Source: Gnetum montanum (taxonomy: Eukaryota; Streptophyta; Gnetopsida; Gnetales; Gnetaceae). From it: DNA of 64,000 nucleotides. The translations under genes and the position numbers were made by a program. Below the pieces are notes generated by a model, which was not told the origin of the DNA, made no database searches, and was given only the letters and a program-made list of their open reading frames with translations. The stretch is taken from the NCBI GenBank assembly GCA_015680685.1, contig MNCI01005623.1, positions 198,001-262,000 of the forward strand. The letters run 5' to 3'. Below are positions 22,945-35,630 of this stretch, in pieces (positions within the stretch are counted from its first letter, which is position 1; each line of letters starts with the position of its first letter).

Positions 22945-25900
22945 GATGTCTAGATGATAACATGCTTGGTTGTTTATTGTGTGTTTTGATGATGGAGTTA
23001 GCACTAAGTTTATGATTGGCTAGAGATGGGCTCCCTAGAGATGATTTGATTATTAACCCCCACTATAAAGTGCACCAATGTGGCTCTTATTGTAGGCTCC
23101 ATCCTACAATAGAGAGTGATCCATGACTCATTGATCTTTTATTTTGTGCCTCCAAAACATTAGAGGAGATGTTCCAAGAGATGCCTTTAGCATTGATAGG
23201 TTTGGAAACCTTAAATGTGAAGTTCAAGTGGATGCCTTAGGTTCATTAGACTAATAATATATTCATATATATGGTAATTTGATATTTTGTTTTAATACTT
23301 TTGGCTTTGGAAATTTAGAAAAACACACGTGACAACTTTGATATACATTTAACACTGAGTGTGGTGCATGCTTGTCTCCTTGTTTGTTTATAAGTTGATG
23401 GATAGAGTGAAGAGATGTTTGGTAGTGAACCACTAGAATTGTTGATTTAAGTTTAGATTTTACATTTCATGGATACATATTTAGTATTGGATCTTTTGAA
23501 TGATGTGCAATAATATTAATTTTCATATGCACATTTTATTTTTATCAAATGATAATTTTTTATGCATATTTACCTTTTTACCATATATACATGATTAATT
23601 ATTATTACTTATTATTGGTGTGCACTAACCAAGTAAATGAGCTTTTAATAGGTTCTCATGGAGGCTATGGCATGGGCATAATATAAGTATAGCATGGGCA
23701 TGTGATATATGTATATTGGTTTTAATTTTAAATTTATTAATGATTAGAATGTAATTATAAGAGGGTAGATGAGTCACAGGACTCTTGTGAGTAGTTGAGA
23801 GAGGTGGATGGATCACATGGATTTGGGGGTAGATGACTAAGGAAAAAGCCAAAAAGTATTACACACTTCCTTCGGCCTAAGAATTTTTGGCATTCTAGCT
23901 CTTGGTCTTAAAGGTTTTTCTAGGTTGAAAAAGTATGGGGAGATTTCTAGTTCAAGCAACAATATTGCAGATACATTCAAGAATCTCAGGCAATACTTTT
24001 GAGTGAGTAATATTTGCCCCTTTTCTGGTGTGTTTTAGTTCATTTGTTTATGCACATTTAGCAGCGTTGGGTTTTGTTTATTTAATTTGAAACTTGATAG
24101 ATCTTGGCTACTCTTGATTGGAAAGATTAGGTCTTTCTTTACACATCTTTCATCTACAATTTAAATGTTTAATCTATTAATTAGAGCTACTATAACTTAT
24201 TTTTCATTAACTTTAGTTTTTGAGAGCTTAGGCATGGATTGGCTTACTTTAATAGTATTCAGTAAAACTCTAATATATTTTAGAGTACTTTGGATCTAAT
24301 TACATGTGATATATTTCTAGATTTCATACAAAATTCTCTACAACATTGAAGAGACAATTACCTTATAAGAATTAATAAAACTCAAGTTATTGGTATATCT
24401 ATAACCATAGTCCAAAAATGTAGAAATTCTAATGGGTTTTAATTATGAGGCTATTTCTCATGTTTTAGTATTAATTATCTTTTGAAATATTAATACAAGC
24501 TTATATTTGTGTTAGCATCCATATCCAAGAGAAATCAACAAAATATATTGTATAGAGTAAAAGTTAAATATGATCTTTTCTTGGTGTCTAAAATCATGTT
24601 AGAATTTGATGTACAAATTTATCTATTTATATCTCCATTTTTGTAATGTATTTTATGTTGAAATTTCTATGAATCACTTTTAATAATGTTATATTTTCAA
24701 CATGGCATGAGTTATTAAATTATAGTTTGTTATCACAAAGGTGTGATTGATCCACTATCAATTACTCTTTTATTTTGATTTCAAATTACATAGACTTTTG
24801 TATTAATATCTCCTTTTATAGATTCGGGATTGTTTTTTATTTTTATCAACAAGTAGATAATTATGTTAGCTTTCAAATGAATCATGAATCTCTAAGTAAT
24901 TCATAGATATGTAAGAGTTATTATACTTTCATAGGAAGCTCTATTTATCAAGAATCTAGTTAAGCTAAACCTTGAGAAATTTAAATTCTTGGTGAAATGA
25001 ATTAAGTAGTTATGATTCTTTCTCATATTATAGTTTTCAATATTACTATTTTCTTCCCTTTACTAATGATGGATATTAGTTTGTTCTTTTTATTTTCAAC
25101 CATTGTGATTTGTTGAATGGATTTGGCTTATAGTTAATTGTTGAATATTTTAACCATTTAGGGACAAATATTTTGTTGGTCTTTGTATAGCCATTTTGAT
25201 CATGTTTTATTTTTAGAATATTTCATTTCTTGAACATGTCAAATTGCTAAACCTTTGGTTGATTTGGCACATGGTTGATTTACCCTTTGGTTTTGTTAAG
25301 ACATTTCAAACTATGGATCTTTTTTTTATTTTAGGACATGTTGAATTATTGGACCTTTTGGTTGATTTAGGAAATGTTGAACTAATGGTCCTCTTGGTTG
25401 TTATTCATGATAAAAGATGCCTTGGATTCCTCCACCATAAACATTTGGTTTACCATATTTGAATGATTGTTAGGTGTTTGGATGATGCCATGGTTGGTTG
25501 TTTGTTGTGTGTTTGGATGATGAAGCCAACACTATGTTTATGCCTAGTTGGAGATGGGCTTTCTAGAGATGTTTTAATAATTAATTTTCATTGTAGAATG
25601 CACAAGTATGGCTCTTGCTGCATGCCTCATCCTATAGGAGAGGGTCATCCATGGCTTATTGATCATTTTGGTTTGTACCTCTAAAACATTAATGGATATG
25701 TCATGAGAGATGCCTCTACCACCTATAGGTTTGGGAACCTCTGAGGTGATGTTTGAGAGGATGCCTCAAGTTCATTAAGTCTAATAATAAATCCATGTGC
25801 ATGGTAATTTGATATTTGGTTTGGATATTTTTGGCTTTGAAAATTTGGAAAAGTACACATGATAACTTTAATACACATTTGACACCAAGCGTGGTGCGTG

Positions 25901-25949
25901 TTAGTCTCTTGTTTGTTTGTAATTTGATGGATGAAGTGGATAAATGTTT

Positions 25950-26120
25950 GGTAGTGGACCATTGGAATGATCAATTGGAAACTTGATTCCACATTTTGTG
26001 GATGATTTTTTAGTAGTGAACCATTGGAATGGTCAATTAGAAATTTGATTCTACATTTGGTGGATAGATGTTTGGTAGTTGATCTTTTGAATGATTTGTT
26101 AAAAATTTGATTCCATGTAT
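25950..26120 (+). repeat. Sub-repeats of about 62 bp near the end of copy 3
   Basis: AGTGGACCATTGGAATGATC, AGTGAACCATTGGAATGGTC and AGTTGATCTTTTGAATGATT start at about 25953, 26015 and 26077. Each is followed by a TTGATTCCACAT-type tail. Copy 4 has two such units at about 28736-28850, so the number varies between copies. Confidence 0.6.
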
Positions 26121-29100
26121 TTGGATGCTTGGATTTGTTTTGTACTAATTTTTTTGCATGTCACCATATCCTACCTAGCCATCATGAGACTTTTTCTTAA
26201 TTCATCTAGAGAAAAATATCAAGGTTTCTTACTCAGCAAAAGCTGATGTTCTTGTTTTTATGTACAAGTTTTCAAGGTTAGGGAGAGAATGGAGTGTATT
26301 TGGTATTTCACTAATTTCCAAATTACATGATGAAGTTATATTTAGTATTGAACTATATTGGCTAATCCATATGTATATGTGTAGTAATTTGATTCACATG
26401 CTTAATCATTTGTAGAGGATATTTACACGAATTATGGAATATGTATTGATGATGAGCATATTATCATATTTTAATATTGTTATAGTCCTTTATGTAAGAT
26501 ATATGTGTTTAGTAAATTATGATGTTTTATGATTATTAATGAATTTGATATTTTATATTAGTATACATTCAAATTTTAATTTTCATATATACATACACAT
26601 TTATTTTTACCATCAAAAGATGTAATTTATTCACATTTATCTTTCCATTAATTAATCTCTTCCATATTCTTTTGGTCATGGCTTCACCGTAAAGCTTCCT
26701 TTGGCTATTTTAGATTGATTCAATTTTATTACTCTATCATGACTAATCTTTCATTAGGAGTTAATATCCAAGATAATTCTCTCTAGTCCTAGACTAGGAA
26801 GGAGGGTGTTCAATTCATTCATTTATGCATATCTAATGAGACATGGTTTTCTTTCTTTGATTTGGGACCTGGTAGATCTTAGATATTATTGATTAGGAAG
26901 ATTGGATCTTAATTTTCCCATCTTAAATCTACAATTTAGATGTTTGATTTATCAATTAGACTTACTATAACTTATTTTTCATTGACTTTAGTTTTTGAGA
27001 GCATGGGCATTAATTAGCTTACCCTAATAGTATTCAATAAAGCCATGATATCTTTTAGAGTAATTTGGATCTAATTACATGTAATATATTTTTATATTCC
27101 TTGAAAAATTATCTGTAACTTTGAAAAAGGAATTACCTCAAAAGGATTAATATATTATAATTAATTGGTGTATATTTATCCACAATCCAAAAGCATAGAA
27201 ATTCTAATGCAATTTAATTATGAGGTTTTATCTCAAAATTTAATATAGTTCTTCATCTATAATTTTAATATGTACTTTATAATTGTGTTATCATCTAGAT
27301 ATAGTGAAATCAATGAAATATGTTACATAAATTGTGAGTTAGGATCTGATGTTTACTTGGTGTTGAAAATTATGTCAAAATCTGATGTAAAAATGTATTT
27401 TATTTATATCTCTAGCTCTATAATGTCTTTTATATTGAAATTTCTAAGAGTCTCTTTTAATGATGTTATCTTTCCAATATAATAAGAATAATTTGAGGAT
27501 ATTTTTTATGACAATGTTATGATTGATTTACTATCATTCACTCTTTTTATCCTATTTTTAAATTTCTCTTATTTATGTATTAATATCTCCTAATTTAGAT
27601 TGGGATTGTTCTGTATTTTTTATTAGTAGGTATAAAAAGATGTTAACTTTAAAATGAATCATGAATCTCTAAGAAATTCATAGAGATGTGAGAGTTATTG
27701 TACTTTCATCAACAAAGGATCTATTTTTCTAGAATCTAGTTAAGCCATGACTTAGGAAATTTGGATTCTTGGTGAAGTCAATTGAGTGGGTGTAATTATT
27801 TCTTAGATTATGGTTTTTAATATTTCTATGCTTACCCTTTGGTAATGATGGATATTGGCTTGCTCCTTTTATTTTCATCCATTTTAATTTGTCGAATGAA
27901 TTTGGCTTGTAGTTGATTGTTGGATCTGTTAACCATTTGGGGATAAGTATTTTTTTGGGCTTGGTATAGTCATTTTAAGCATGTTTGATATTTGGAGCAT
28001 TTGATCTCTAGAACATGTGAGATTGCTAAACTTTGGCTGATTTGACACTTGTTGAATTATTGGACCCCCTAGTTTTTTTAGCCATTTTATACTATGGATC
28101 TTTTAGTTATTTTGGGACATGTCAGATTATTGGACCTTTTGGTTTATTCAAGACATGTTGGACTAATGGTCCTCTTGGTTGTTATTCATGATAAAAGATG
28201 TCATGGGTCCCTTGACCATCAATGTTTGGTTTGCCATCTTTGGATGATTGTCGGGTATTTGGATGATACCATGGTTGGTTGTTTATTGTATGTTTGGATG
28301 ATGGAGCAAGCACTGAGTTTGTAGCTAGTCGGAGATAGGCTTTCTAGGGATGCTTTGATGATTGACCTGCACTATAGAATGCATGAGTGTGACTCTTGCT
28401 ATAGGCCCCATCTTGTAAGAGAGGGTAATCCATGACTCATTGACCATTTTGGTTTGTACCTCTAGAACATTAGAGAAGATGTCCTAAGAGACTCCTATAG
28501 CACTAGAAGGTTTGAAAACCTTGAAGGTGATGTTTGAGAGGATGCATTTGGTTTATTGAGACTAATAATAAATCCATGCACATGGTAGTTTGATATTTGG
28601 TTTGGATATATTTTAGCTTTAAAAATTTGGAAAAGTACACATGATAACTTTGATACACATTTGACACTGAGTGTAGTGCATGCTAATCTCCTTGTTTATT
28701 TGTAAATTGATGAATGGAGTAGAAAAATGTTTGGTAGTAAACCAATGAAATGATCGATTAGAAACTTGATTCCACATTTGGTGGAAAAATGTTTGATATT
28801 GAATCTTTTGAATGATTTTTTTGGAACTTGATTCCATGTTTGATGAATGATCTTAGATGATTGAAGTGTTCGGATGCTTGTATTTGTTTTGTACTAATTT
28901 TTTTGTAGGCCACCATGCCCTTCCTAGCCCTCATGAAACTTATCCTCAATTCAACTAGAGGAAGGTGTCAAGGTTTCTCACTTAGTGGTTGCTAATGTTC
29001 TTGTTTTTATGTATAGGTTTTCAAAGCTAGAAAAATCATGGAGTGTATGTGTTACTTTTGTTGATTTCCAGATTACATGATAAAGTTCTATTTAGTATTA

Positions 29101-29154
29101 AACTATATCTGCTAATCCATATGTGGATATGTATTAATTTAATTCATGTGCTTA

Positions 29155-29925
29155 ATGATGAGGAAATCCCCTAGGGCTTGTGTAATCCTAAATATATCTT
29201 AGATGAATATGTCCTGTTAGTGTATGTCTTCTTATGTTGAGCTTCTTGATGATAATTCATGGGTGTTTTGACATGTTTGGGGGTGTTTTGAGCTCATTTT
29301 GATAAGTTTAGAGGGTTCAAGGATCTATGGAGACTTTTTTGGAGGCATCCAGAGGTTTTAGACATAAAAATAAGCATCTTTATTTTTGGCCCTGATAGGC
29401 AAGATGTCTCCCCATCGGTCAAGAAATCTCACCTAATTTCAAGATGTCTCCTCTAACATCTCTACACTTAAGAAAGACATCCCCTATTTCTCCAAGACAT
29501 CTTGTACGGATTTTAACAAATTTCAAATTGAATGGTAAATTAGAGGGAAGATGAAAGGTCATACCAAGAAGCTATAAAAAGACATCAAAGGCCTAAGGCT
29601 AATGAGGATAATCAGAGGAAGTAGGTTGGTCTCAAGAAGAAGGCTAGTCCAAGAGAGAAGGCTAGTCTTTTGTGATATTATGTAAGGAGAGAGCTTGTGT
29701 AAGAGGAATTTCAGAGCTTATGCAAGGAGGGTTTGAGTGAGAGGCAAGGAAGAGCACTTGAAAGAGGTTGAGAGAATATCTTATAAGTATCTTGTTTGGG
29801 GTTTTACCTTCATTTTGAACAATTGAAGATTGAGAGAGAACATGTGTGGCCTCTACGATGCATATCTCTCATAGTTCCTTTGTCTTTCCTCATCATGGTC
29901 CCTCAGTATTCATTCTCTCTTGTCA
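29155..29925 (+). other. Unassigned segment with AGATGTCTCC motifs and a TATA-like box
   Basis: No frame of note. At 29405-29515 are several AAGATGTCTCC/AAGACATC copies like those of the copia LTR. AGCTATAAAAAGAC at about 29571 is a plausible TATA box, followed by purine-rich AAGAAGGCTAGTC repeats. It may be an LTR fragment of another element. No boundaries or partner LTR were found. Confidence 0.35.
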
Positions 29926-29929
29926 GAAT

Positions 29930-30618
29930 TTGTAGACAAATTTAAGGAAGAAGATGAAGGAGTTCAAGAACAGTGCTACTTGGTCCTTCTTCTATGACTC
30001 CTTAAGTCATCCCTTTTAGATTCAATGGAAGTCTTAGGCCTTGAGTTCCTCCTAAGTTTGGAGTCTTCCATATCTCTTCCAGAAGCTTTTTCAAGAGTCG
30101 AATGAAACTTGATCTTAATGAGATATTCAATGCAGATGATCGGTGCTTGAGAATGAGAACCATAAGTTTGATAAAGCTTCTTAGTTTAGAATATGGCATG
30201 TTTTCTTTCTTCCAAGTTAATGGTTTGAGGTTCTTTCTTTCCCTTGTCATGCTTATTTCTGGTCTCCATGATGACATCCCTTCTTACCTAAGCTTCCATT
30301 GGTTGGTATGACTTGGTCATGTATTTGATGATGTGGTAGCCTCTTTGCACATGGCTAAGGTTTGAACTCATAAGGTTTTCATGAAGCACTGATGGTGCTA
30401 TATGTTCTGGTGGCAAGGTAATATTACCTTGTAAATATTTCCATCTAAGTTATTCATCCTAGTGAAAAAAATGTGAATTTAGGATAGCAAGAATCAATGT
30501 AAGCAAAGGATATCCTAGCTTGCATTAGTGTACTCCAATATTCTTCATTATAATCCTTATATGGACTTTTATTAAATTTAATAGTAGGTGGAGATTTTTC
30601 TGTAGTTGTAGAAGCCAT
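29930..30618 (-). pseudogene. N-terminal gag fragment of gypsy element D
   Basis: The minus-strand start MASTTTEKSPPTIKF at 30618 leads into a segment with YPKFTFFH, a TAG stop (30459-30461), DEQLRWKYLQGNITLPPEHI and, further on, SYQPMEA. It aligns with the gag start of element C (VPNFTFILH, TAG, DEQLCWRDLEGNIVLPPDHL, REYRPTEA). Only the gag N-terminus survives; the rest of the element to the left is missing. It is the antisense host element into whose LTR element A jumped. Confidence 0.7.
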
Positions 30619-30744
30619 GTTAATTATTTGATACTTGAGTGTGTATTTTTTGAGAAAATTATTTTCAAGTATGAGAAATATTCTTGATGATATTTAATAC
30701 AAAGAACTTTGTAAAATCAACTACTTAGCAAACATTACCATGTC

Positions 30745-30760
30745 CCCAGCAACGGTGCCA
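30745..30760 (-). promoter_or_regulatory. Primer-binding site of element D (tRNA-Asp-like)
   Basis: The minus strand reads TGGCACCGTTGCTGGG next to the LTR end CTCATCA, close to the TGGCGCCGTTGCCGGG site used by plant Athila/Tat-type gypsy elements. Confidence 0.75.
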
Positions 30761-30761
30761 A

Positions 30762-31244
30762 TGATGAGCAATTGGGTATTCAAACACTCAACCATACAAG
30801 TCATGAGTATTTACATGCAACTTGATCATAATCCACAAATGGATAATGTAAATATACTACTAGTCGATATTTTTTTCCTTATTGTTGTCTTCTCACATAG
30901 AGTTAGAAAAATGCAAGTTATATGGTTTAACTTTTATTGAGGTATATGATATGATGATATTGTCTAGCTCTTAATATAGCTAACTATAAACATGATGAAA
31001 ATGGATATGAATGCTAAGTCTAAGTGTGATAGAAATATAAATATAATCTATCCTATAGTGATAAGTATCTATTCCTAGCTTGTCATACACATCTTAGGCT
31101 AGTGTAACTGTCATTGGGATTATCAAGCAAATTCACTACTAAGAAAATCAAGTGAAGTCATAAATGGATTACCAAATGGTTACACGTTCCACTTGAAACC
31201 AATTGTACGTATACCACCTTAGTAAAGGACATTCAGAAAGTAAA
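30762..31244 (-). repeat. LTR of element D, part 1 (interrupted by element A)
   Basis: It starts TGATGAGCAATTGGGTATTC and contains ACACTCAACCATACAAG, homologous to the reverse complement of the LTR ends of A and B. The LTR continues after the element A insertion, at 37183. Confidence 0.75.
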
Positions 31245-32120
31245 TGATGAACCATGATTTGTCAAGCTCTGATATTGGACCAGCAATATTAGATCCATGA
31301 TATTAGATACGCAATATCATGACCTAAATAACGATATCGTGACTCCTTTGTGGACTTATAAATACACATGTGGGCACATAGGAAAGTCAGTTAGGAATTA
31401 GTTCTTAGTCAATTAGTTTTTCAATCATTTGTTAGTTCTTCTCAACCCTTTCTCCTAGTGCATGCCCGTAGTGTGATGATTATAATTGTACAGCACCTTT
31501 ATTCGAGTGTGACGTAATTATACATGCACATGACTAGCAATAAAGATTGAGATTAGTTCATCATTATAGCATTCACTTAGTTTTAGTTGTTTAATTATTA
31601 TTTATTGCTTTTGTAATTAATATCTCTCACCCTCATTTCCTATCCCTGTTATTAATCACAGAATGAGTACAACTTAACCATGAGCATATAAGTGTGACTA
31701 CTTGGTAATCCAGTAGTGTACCTAGGACATGCGCTTGGTAATCCCAGTGGTAGTGGTACATGAGGTCCAATATGTGTATGGATGATTAACGAACAGATAC
31801 TCATCTCACTTAGGCTAGCTTAAATTCTCTCCTCCCATTTCCTCGTAGTTAGATTCTCTCTCTCTCTCTTCCTTAGTCGAATTAAAGTTATTTTCCATTA
31901 CCTCTAAGAGTAGCACTAGTTTAGAACCACATCATACACCTCACTCTGGACTAAACCATACATGAAAACATAAATACTAGTCCAAGTGGGAAGATAGCGA
32001 ACTGCGATCAACGAGTAACTATCTAGATACCACAACTAGGCCATCTATGGAGTTTGACCAAATCGTGCATGAATGCTCGTATTCATATGGTTGAGTGTAG
32101 GGGTACCTCGTCACTCATCA
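31245..32120 (+). repeat. 5' LTR of element A
   Basis: It starts TGATGAACCATGATTTGTCA and ends CGTCACTCATCA. U3 is very short: an array of GATATC-like palindromes (31271-31342) then TATAAATA at 31357-31364. R-U5 of about 730 bp follows, with a CT microsatellite near 31860. Confidence 0.9.
31271..31364 (+). promoter_or_regulatory. GATATC palindrome array and TATA box of the LTR promoter
   Basis: GATATT, CAATATT, GATATT, CAATATC and CGATATCG follow at about 12-25 bp intervals and end about 15 bp before TATAAATA (31357-31364). The same layout is seen in the LTRs of B and C. It is probably a set of binding sites for a host factor acting on LTR transcription; no factor can be named. Confidence 0.6.
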
Positions 32121-32121
32121 T

Positions 32122-32139
32122 TGGTGTCATTGCAGAGGA
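32122..32139 (+). promoter_or_regulatory. Primer-binding site of element A
   Basis: TGGTGTCATTGCAGAGGA, one base after the LTR, is a decayed form of the tRNA-Asp-type site intact in element B (TGGCACCGTTGCCGAGGA). Confidence 0.75.
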
Positions 32140-32251
32140 TGGTGCTAGTTATGTAGATTAGTTACATTATACGAGATCGTTGTAACAAAGTATTAATGAT
32201 ACATCTTTTAGAAAGAAGTAATTGCAACAAGTCACACAAAAATTTACCACC

Positions 32252-34282
32252 ATGTCTCTCTCACAAGACTATGATAATGCAACAACCACTACAGCAATTC
32301 ATTGGAGAACCCATGAACTGTATGACGATGAAGATGAATTTTGGAGTACTCAATCTAATGTAGGGGTCTCCTATGAACATAAATGAAGACAACATCATCC
32401 CCACTCACAAATGCATAATCTACCTAGTGACGATGAACCCCTATTAGCCATTAAGATCCTAATGCATATACAAGAGGCTATTTCAATAGCCCATAGGCAT
32501 CGTAAGAAAAGTTGTCTACCCAATCTTGATTTAAATAAATTTCCTAAGTTTTCCAAACGCTATGATTTAAATCTACAACAACATTTGCAAGCCTTCTATG
32601 ATGCCTGTATATGGAACAATATTGATAATGGATGACAAAAACTTAAGTTCTTTCCCATGACACTCATTGGCCAAGAAAAAGTATGGTATAGGTCTTTAAA
32701 ACTGAAATCAATTCAATGTTGGCTAATAATGGTGGAACTCTTCAACAAAAGATATCAAACCTATGCAAGAGTGTCAACCTTGAGGAGACAAATCCAAGAA
32801 TGGAAACAAACACAACATGAACCCTTGGACATGGCCTTAGAAAGATATTATGCATTGTTAAACAACTACCCAAGCCATGGCTTCTCCGAGGAGAGGCTAA
32901 TGTACCATATCATAGGTGGGCCCTATAATGAAACAAGGGAAACCATAGGGATGTATGCCCCAGGTCAACTATATGAACTATGAACCCATCAATTCCAAGA
33001 GCTTATCAAGCAACTAGCAAAAGAGGAAGGAGAAATGACTAAATGGGAGAATGTTGAAAAATCTCAACAGGACCAAAATTTAAACCTAACAAAGGTCCAT
33101 AATTAGGAAGAGGAAAAGTCACCAAACCTCAAGGAGGTGGAACCATCTTTGCCAATATTACAATCACTAGAAGAAATTGAGGTAGAGATCAATAAGATGA
33201 TGGAGTGGATACATGAAAAATGTGGAGAATACACCAATATTATTGGAGGTAGAGCCATGACAAACCAAGAAATAGGACAAACTAGACAATCAAAAAGAAG
33301 GGTATAAGAGAATAAGAACTCAACTACCAATCATACATATCAATGTAACATTTGCCTCTATGATCACCCCAAAGGGCAATGCCCAATCTTGTCACATTTA
33401 CATGAGCATTGGGGAAGAATGTTATATCTAGATTTTGTACAAAAATACTATATTCAATCAGAGTGGCAAAGATCCCAGTCATGGGGGAGGCCACCCTTGA
33501 ACTAGTCACACCCTTCATATCATCTGAACATAAGCGCTTATTAGGTTCAACATCCTATTTCCCGATCCGAGTCAACATCTTCTATCTTACCACATTTTTA
33601 TTATTCTCCTAAGTACTATCAACCTACATCCTTTCCAACAATATCACCACCTCCTGTGCCTTACACTTCTCCTCACCCTCCATATTCTCATTCGTCACCT
33701 CCTTCTACATTGCCACTAGTTGTTCTAGAAGTTTTTGCACCACAGCACCAACCCAGGGATGTCACTTGTGCTACTACTGTCAATAGCATTGGAGGTCCTC
33801 AACAATATCGAAAGCATCCTTTCTTTAGGCATGGCTATAGACAGGGAAAGCATCATTCCAAGACCATTGCATCCTCCCACCTAGCACAAGTCCAACACTA
33901 TGGTGCATCCTTCTCCTTGAACCCAACACCTCATGTTACTTTATCAAGGCCACCAATCAATACTCCAACAACCATGCAGCCCAGTGAATCTAGCCATGAA
34001 GGGATACATATTGATCCTTGCATACCATCTTACGGTTACGGGTGCCATAGTGCGTCAACTCCTTATCACATGATCACATCTTATAATCTACCCCACTATG
34101 CCTACTACAATCAAGTGTGTGAACCCCAATTTGGGTATATTCCTATCACCACCTCAAAAGACACCTGGTGGTTTGGATATGATTGGACTTCAATGTTTCC
34201 AAAATTCTTGGATCCAAATTTTTCATTTATTAATTATAGTAATACTCAAGGGTTTATTCATGGGGGATATCCTTCATTCTAA
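32252..34282 (+). pseudogene. Gag of element A
   Basis: It starts MSLSQDYDNATTTT at 32252. An acidic stretch leads to the Retrotrans_gag core (DLNKFPKFSKRYDLNLQQHL, EKVWYRSL, ELFNKRYQTYARVSTLRRQI, EPLDMALERYYALLNN), open in one frame to a TGA at 32981-32983 except for stops such as TGA at 32633. Downstream are a helical acidic part, a zinc knuckle CNICLYDHPKGQC (about 33345-33385, CX2CX3HX4C as in many plant gypsy gags) and a proline/histidine-rich tail (33656-34282, YTSPHPPYSHSSPP). Gag packages the element RNA. The TGA at 32981 is also present in element B. Confidence 0.78.
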
Positions 34283-35630
34283 TAAGAAGAATTAATAAAT
34301 AATTTTCCTTTTCTTTAATTTTACAATTTTTTGTTTTCCAGTTTTTCATCTTTTAATTTGTTGTTTTATCTTTTTATCACTCATGTCACTCATTGGTTGA
34401 GGTGTTGTTCTATGCTATCAAGTCTCAAGTAACTAATTATTTGGACAGCGAGCCCATCACATCCACCCATCCATTCTATTAATAAGAGGTTCTACTCTGG
34501 GTTTGATGATATTCTTGACATCATTAAAACTTAAAGTAACTCTGTGTTCATTGTGCCCAGAGAAAGAATGATGGACTAAGAAGGAATGGCCAAGGTGTGA
34601 CATCAAGGGGACTTGTGGATTCTCTTTGGTGACATCTGTAGGAGTTACCATGCAACTTGGTTGTACTAAGACCCTTGTAGATCTAACACAAAATAGGAGT
34701 AAGAGTATTAGAGGTACTCCATAAAAGAAAACCAAGGCTATTCTAGGGGGTCCCACTAGAAAGACATGCACCCATGCCTGAAGGTAGGCGGCTTCTCTAG
34801 ATTAAGCATTCAAATAAAATAAAATAAAATAAAAAGAGAAGAGAAAGTGTGTCAAAGCGGCCAAACAAAAACAAATGTGCCACAAAGAAATTCCAAATCA
34901 CTCCTCCCTTGAACAAAATGCCAAGTGATTGTACACCTTGTTGTCATGATGCTCTTATGGTTATCCATCATTGAATGAAGGAGGATGGACTTGGTCTTGA
35001 TTTTGGAGTGACAGGCTAATGACACATTAATCATGCCCTACACTCAAGATTCATTGTGCCCTAGGTTAGTTACCTCATGTCCCAATCTCTACAATCCCTT
35101 CTACGATTCATCCCATCTCGCTATTCAAGAATTTTTGACTTGTATCTTGTGTGGCATAGAATTCATACCTCATTGCGGTGGTATCTAACATGTGTGTGTT
35201 TTTTTGCATCAGTATAGATTACATTTAATCCTTCTAGTGCCTACAGACATTTTTAGGTGTGGTTACGTAAGGACATTATAGGTTGGAACCTACTTTGGGG
35301 AGGACCCACTTGCGTGAATTTTGTAATTTGTACTTGTTGCACACCACCACATCATTTTATACCCTTTGAGCACTTCATTACCAAATCTATTCTTTTCTTT
35401 GTCATCATTTTATCAAACGTTCCTCAAAACCATTACATGTCCTTTAATGTGTCACCTAAAGTAACCAAGTTCGACATTAAACTTTTAGGAAAACTTCCTT
35501 GAAAAACTTTCTAACTCTAAAATCACACTAAGAAAAGAATTCAACAATTACTAAAGGTAATAAGTAAGGTATGAAATAATTGAACTTCTTTCAATAACCT
35601 TACTAATAATTGATCTTTGTGTGATTATAG
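34283..35630 (+). other. Non-coding interior of element A
   Basis: The junction where pol is missing: gag is followed directly by sequence homologous to the region 3' of integrase in element C (GAAAGACATG...ACCCATGCCTGAAGG at about 34758 against 63417; GGAGGA-CCACT at about 35300 against 63890). The region has no frame with recognisable content. It ends with a splice-acceptor-like ACTAATAATTGATC...GTGATTATAG just before ORF2. Confidence 0.6.

Larger units (their letters stand above)
19518..29150 (+). repeat. Tandem array of a 2.6-3.0 kb AT-rich unit, about 3.5 copies
   Basis: Landmark blocks recur in constant order. The block GTTCATTCATTTATGCACAT is at about 20070, 21450, 24030 and 26810. 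ATTATGAGG following GGGTTTAATT-type DNA is at 20470, 21845, 24440 and 27215. The CTCTTGGTTGTTA...GATAAAAGATG block is at 22815, 25392 and 28173. A CTAATCCATATGT block is at 26363 and 29112. Copy 1 (19518-21340) lacks the 3' part, copy 2 (21400-23505) lacks both ends, and copies 3 (23508-26550) and 4 (26560-29150) are most complete. The left edge starts TGTAACACCCC, a start seen in many plant gypsy LTRs, so the unit may derive from a long LTR. No coding frame is conserved between copies apart from repeat-derived ones. Confidence 0.78.

Noticed and set aside
22737-23015. Leu/Val-rich 'membrane protein' frames at 22737, 25244 and 28094
   Set aside because: They arise from short tandem sub-repeats, one crosses an N artefact, and the frames are not kept open between copies.
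33345-33385. CX2CX3HX4C zinc knuckle as a novel motif
   Set aside because: Shorter than the canonical CX2CX4HX4C, but this spacing is common in plant gypsy gag proteins.
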